Origin: Leptospirillum sp.
GTDB taxonomy: Bacteria > Nitrospirota > Leptospirillia > Leptospirillales > Leptospirillaceae
Direction: 5' to 3'
Length of the DNA stretch: 23,067 nt
NCBI GenBank assembly: GCA_027343785.1
Contig: DAHWKF010000087.1
Coordinates: 1 to 23,067, forward strand
Of the stretch, positions 23,001 through 23,067 are shown piece after piece. Under the pieces are notes generated by a model. The model was not told where the DNA came from, did not search any database, and saw only the letters and a list, made by a program, of their open reading frames with translations. Every line of letters starts with the position of its first letter. The first letter of the stretch is position 1. A program made the translations under genes and the position numbers.

Positions 23001-23067
23001 GTGGAAAGCGTTTTTTCGAGGGGATAGGTGACACTCCGCTCGACGTCGAGCGGAGAGGCTCCGGGAT
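20015..23067 (-). CDS. RND multidrug/metal efflux permease (5' end outside window)
   Basis: Inner-membrane proton-driven exporter; 1,016 codons are visible and the first few dozen residues lie beyond the right edge, the reading frame being open to base 23067 (PGASPLDVERSVTYPLEKTL is in frame near that end). Seen: porter-domain segments with YDLAYNTIEPQLEQLANVSQ, the TM4 proton-relay pair in GRLVDDSIVELENIYRHFS, the long second periplasmic loop, and the last TM block (AALSSILLVYMVLATQFRSL ... VGIAASNGVLLVDYSN ... RLRPVVMTSLATIVGLIPMA). The lysine of TM10 that AcrB uses is Ser here (AASNG), as in many homologues. Closest to the HAE1/AcrB type but metal-type CusA/CzcA cannot be excluded. Its membrane-fusion partner should lie just to the right. 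Stop is one base from the LysR stop; no terminator fits between. Confidence 0.95.
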   Translation of the reverse strand, partial: PGASPLDVERSVTYPLEKTLSTIDNVSHIQSQSREGVSAIQVWFNWGEDLNGGMVQAVEKMSQMLNELPPGIQQPFILKFDIANIPVVSVTVSNPSMNQIQLYDLAYNTIEPQLEQLANVSQATVNGGKVRQININVDPHRLFARNLSIMQVVNAINQANLILPSGDIKIGTKDYNLFTNNQITHHLVETLNNVAVSTQQTPDGRTVPIFVKDFARVTDSAETQTNIVRVNGENAVYLAVNKQPGSNTVKVVDEVRAILPKLRGLPPGVHLDTFFDQSLYIRQSIRSLFDEIIQGSILAILVIMLFFGSVPATLIISTAIPLSALVAMVFLYFSHQTLNIFTFGGLALGIGRLVDDSIVELENIYRHFSVDATPRPQALLAAAREVAMPILASTITTVVVFLPVLFMQGIGRLLFTPMALTITFALFASFFVSRTITPLLCFRFLNPQKTSLASRRGAFAWFQRGFHTVEEKYEKLLEYAIHHRKKIFLVVLSTFLLSLPFIHFIGTEFFPAPDESQFTINIQAPPGTRIELTTQLAKEVEEVIRKTLPPGDVRLIASNIGLRNTAGRGTNGAASVFTSNTGPDTAFVQVNLVDPDKRKETADELMDRVRSAMKGMFPGIGIYFMPGGLIERILNFGYQGIIDVEIYGYDLATGEQFAEEVARHMKAIQGVGDIQILPNDFHFPELDVRVDRVKAALVGLSVQQVASTVLWSFVGNENNPSIYTDPATGNEYNIVVQLDRPYRHSLEDLKNVFLTNANGQQILLRDIAHISESSGPNEIDRKRMTRLITISANPVGRPLGDIAKDLKKYVAHAHIPPGFSIVLAGQIAQQKGAFLSLAIAALSSILLVYMVLATQFRSLVDPFVIMFSVPMSFIGVIWLFFLTGTHFSTIAFMGVIMTVGIAASNGVLLVDYSNRLQREGGLSLEDAVVRAGRTRLRPVVMTSLATIVGLIPMALGFDVGSSNSLPLARAVIGGLTLATLFTLVLVPTVYLSFHRKFPVKGGTREGMDWEEKSSEV

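Noticed and set aside
1..23067. tRNA, rRNA, CRISPR array, insertion sequence or attachment site
   Set aside because: No cloverleaf, regular repeat-spacer array, transposase-like ORF or matching terminal repeats were seen on reading both strands.

Overview
The window is 23,067 bp of bacterial chromosome with tightly packed, often overlapping genes, frequent GTG/TTG starts and a GC-rich base composition broken by a few AT-rich spacers. The gene content is CHASE3 histidine kinase, LysM/TPR lipoprotein, DUF5069 protein, RND and ABC exporters with TolC, and OsmC and DegT proteins. Together with the style of the sequence this suggests an acidophilic Nitrospirota such as Leptospirillum. That assignment is an inference, because no rRNA or other phylogenetic marker is present.

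Left part (1-2104): the 5' part of a minus-strand membrane histidine kinase (CHASE3-PAS-HisKA-HATPase) runs off the left edge. It is followed by about 500 bp with at most one doubtful small ORF, becoming very AT-rich before a plus-strand promoter. That promoter drives a 60-aa ribbon-helix-helix regulator. Its -10 box lies inside a perfect 7+7 inverted repeat that also takes in the start codon, which suggests a self-repressed, leaderless transcript.

Plus-strand cassette (2438-5367): five genes that I cannot assign to a known system. They encode a small coiled-coil protein, a four-TM protein flanked by helical/coiled-coil parts, a lipoprotein with a VWA-like (MIDAS-like) domain, a 70-aa basic protein with an amphipathic start, and a 114-aa soluble protein. 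A hairpin separates the last two. This is the best candidate for an undescribed system, probably an envelope-spanning complex.

Minus-strand block 1 (10684 to 5417): a sigma70-like promoter is followed by two small exported or unknown proteins (possibly one frameshifted gene), a 730-aa TPR-LysM lipoprotein, a DegT/DnrJ-type PLP aminotransferase, an OsmC protein and a BioD-like dethiobiotin synthetase with no ATG/GTG/TTG start before its P-loop.

Minus-strand block 2 (18951 to 10832): TolC outer-membrane channel, a small outer-membrane beta-barrel, a single-TM periplasmic protein, an ABC ATPase and ABC-2 permease, a ferredoxin-NADP reductase-like flavoprotein, an orphan two-TM periplasmic sensor with no output domain, a 3-hydroxyacyl-CoA dehydrogenase-like protein without its active-site histidine, and a DUF5069 protein. 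The spacing (4-20 nt overlaps, short gaps) suggests one long operon or two adjacent ones, starting from a TATAAT box in the AT-rich spacer shared with a divergent LysR gene.

Right part: the LysR regulator (plus) converges with a large RND efflux permease (minus) that runs off the right edge. The LysR gene may control the TolC operon, the RND operon or both.
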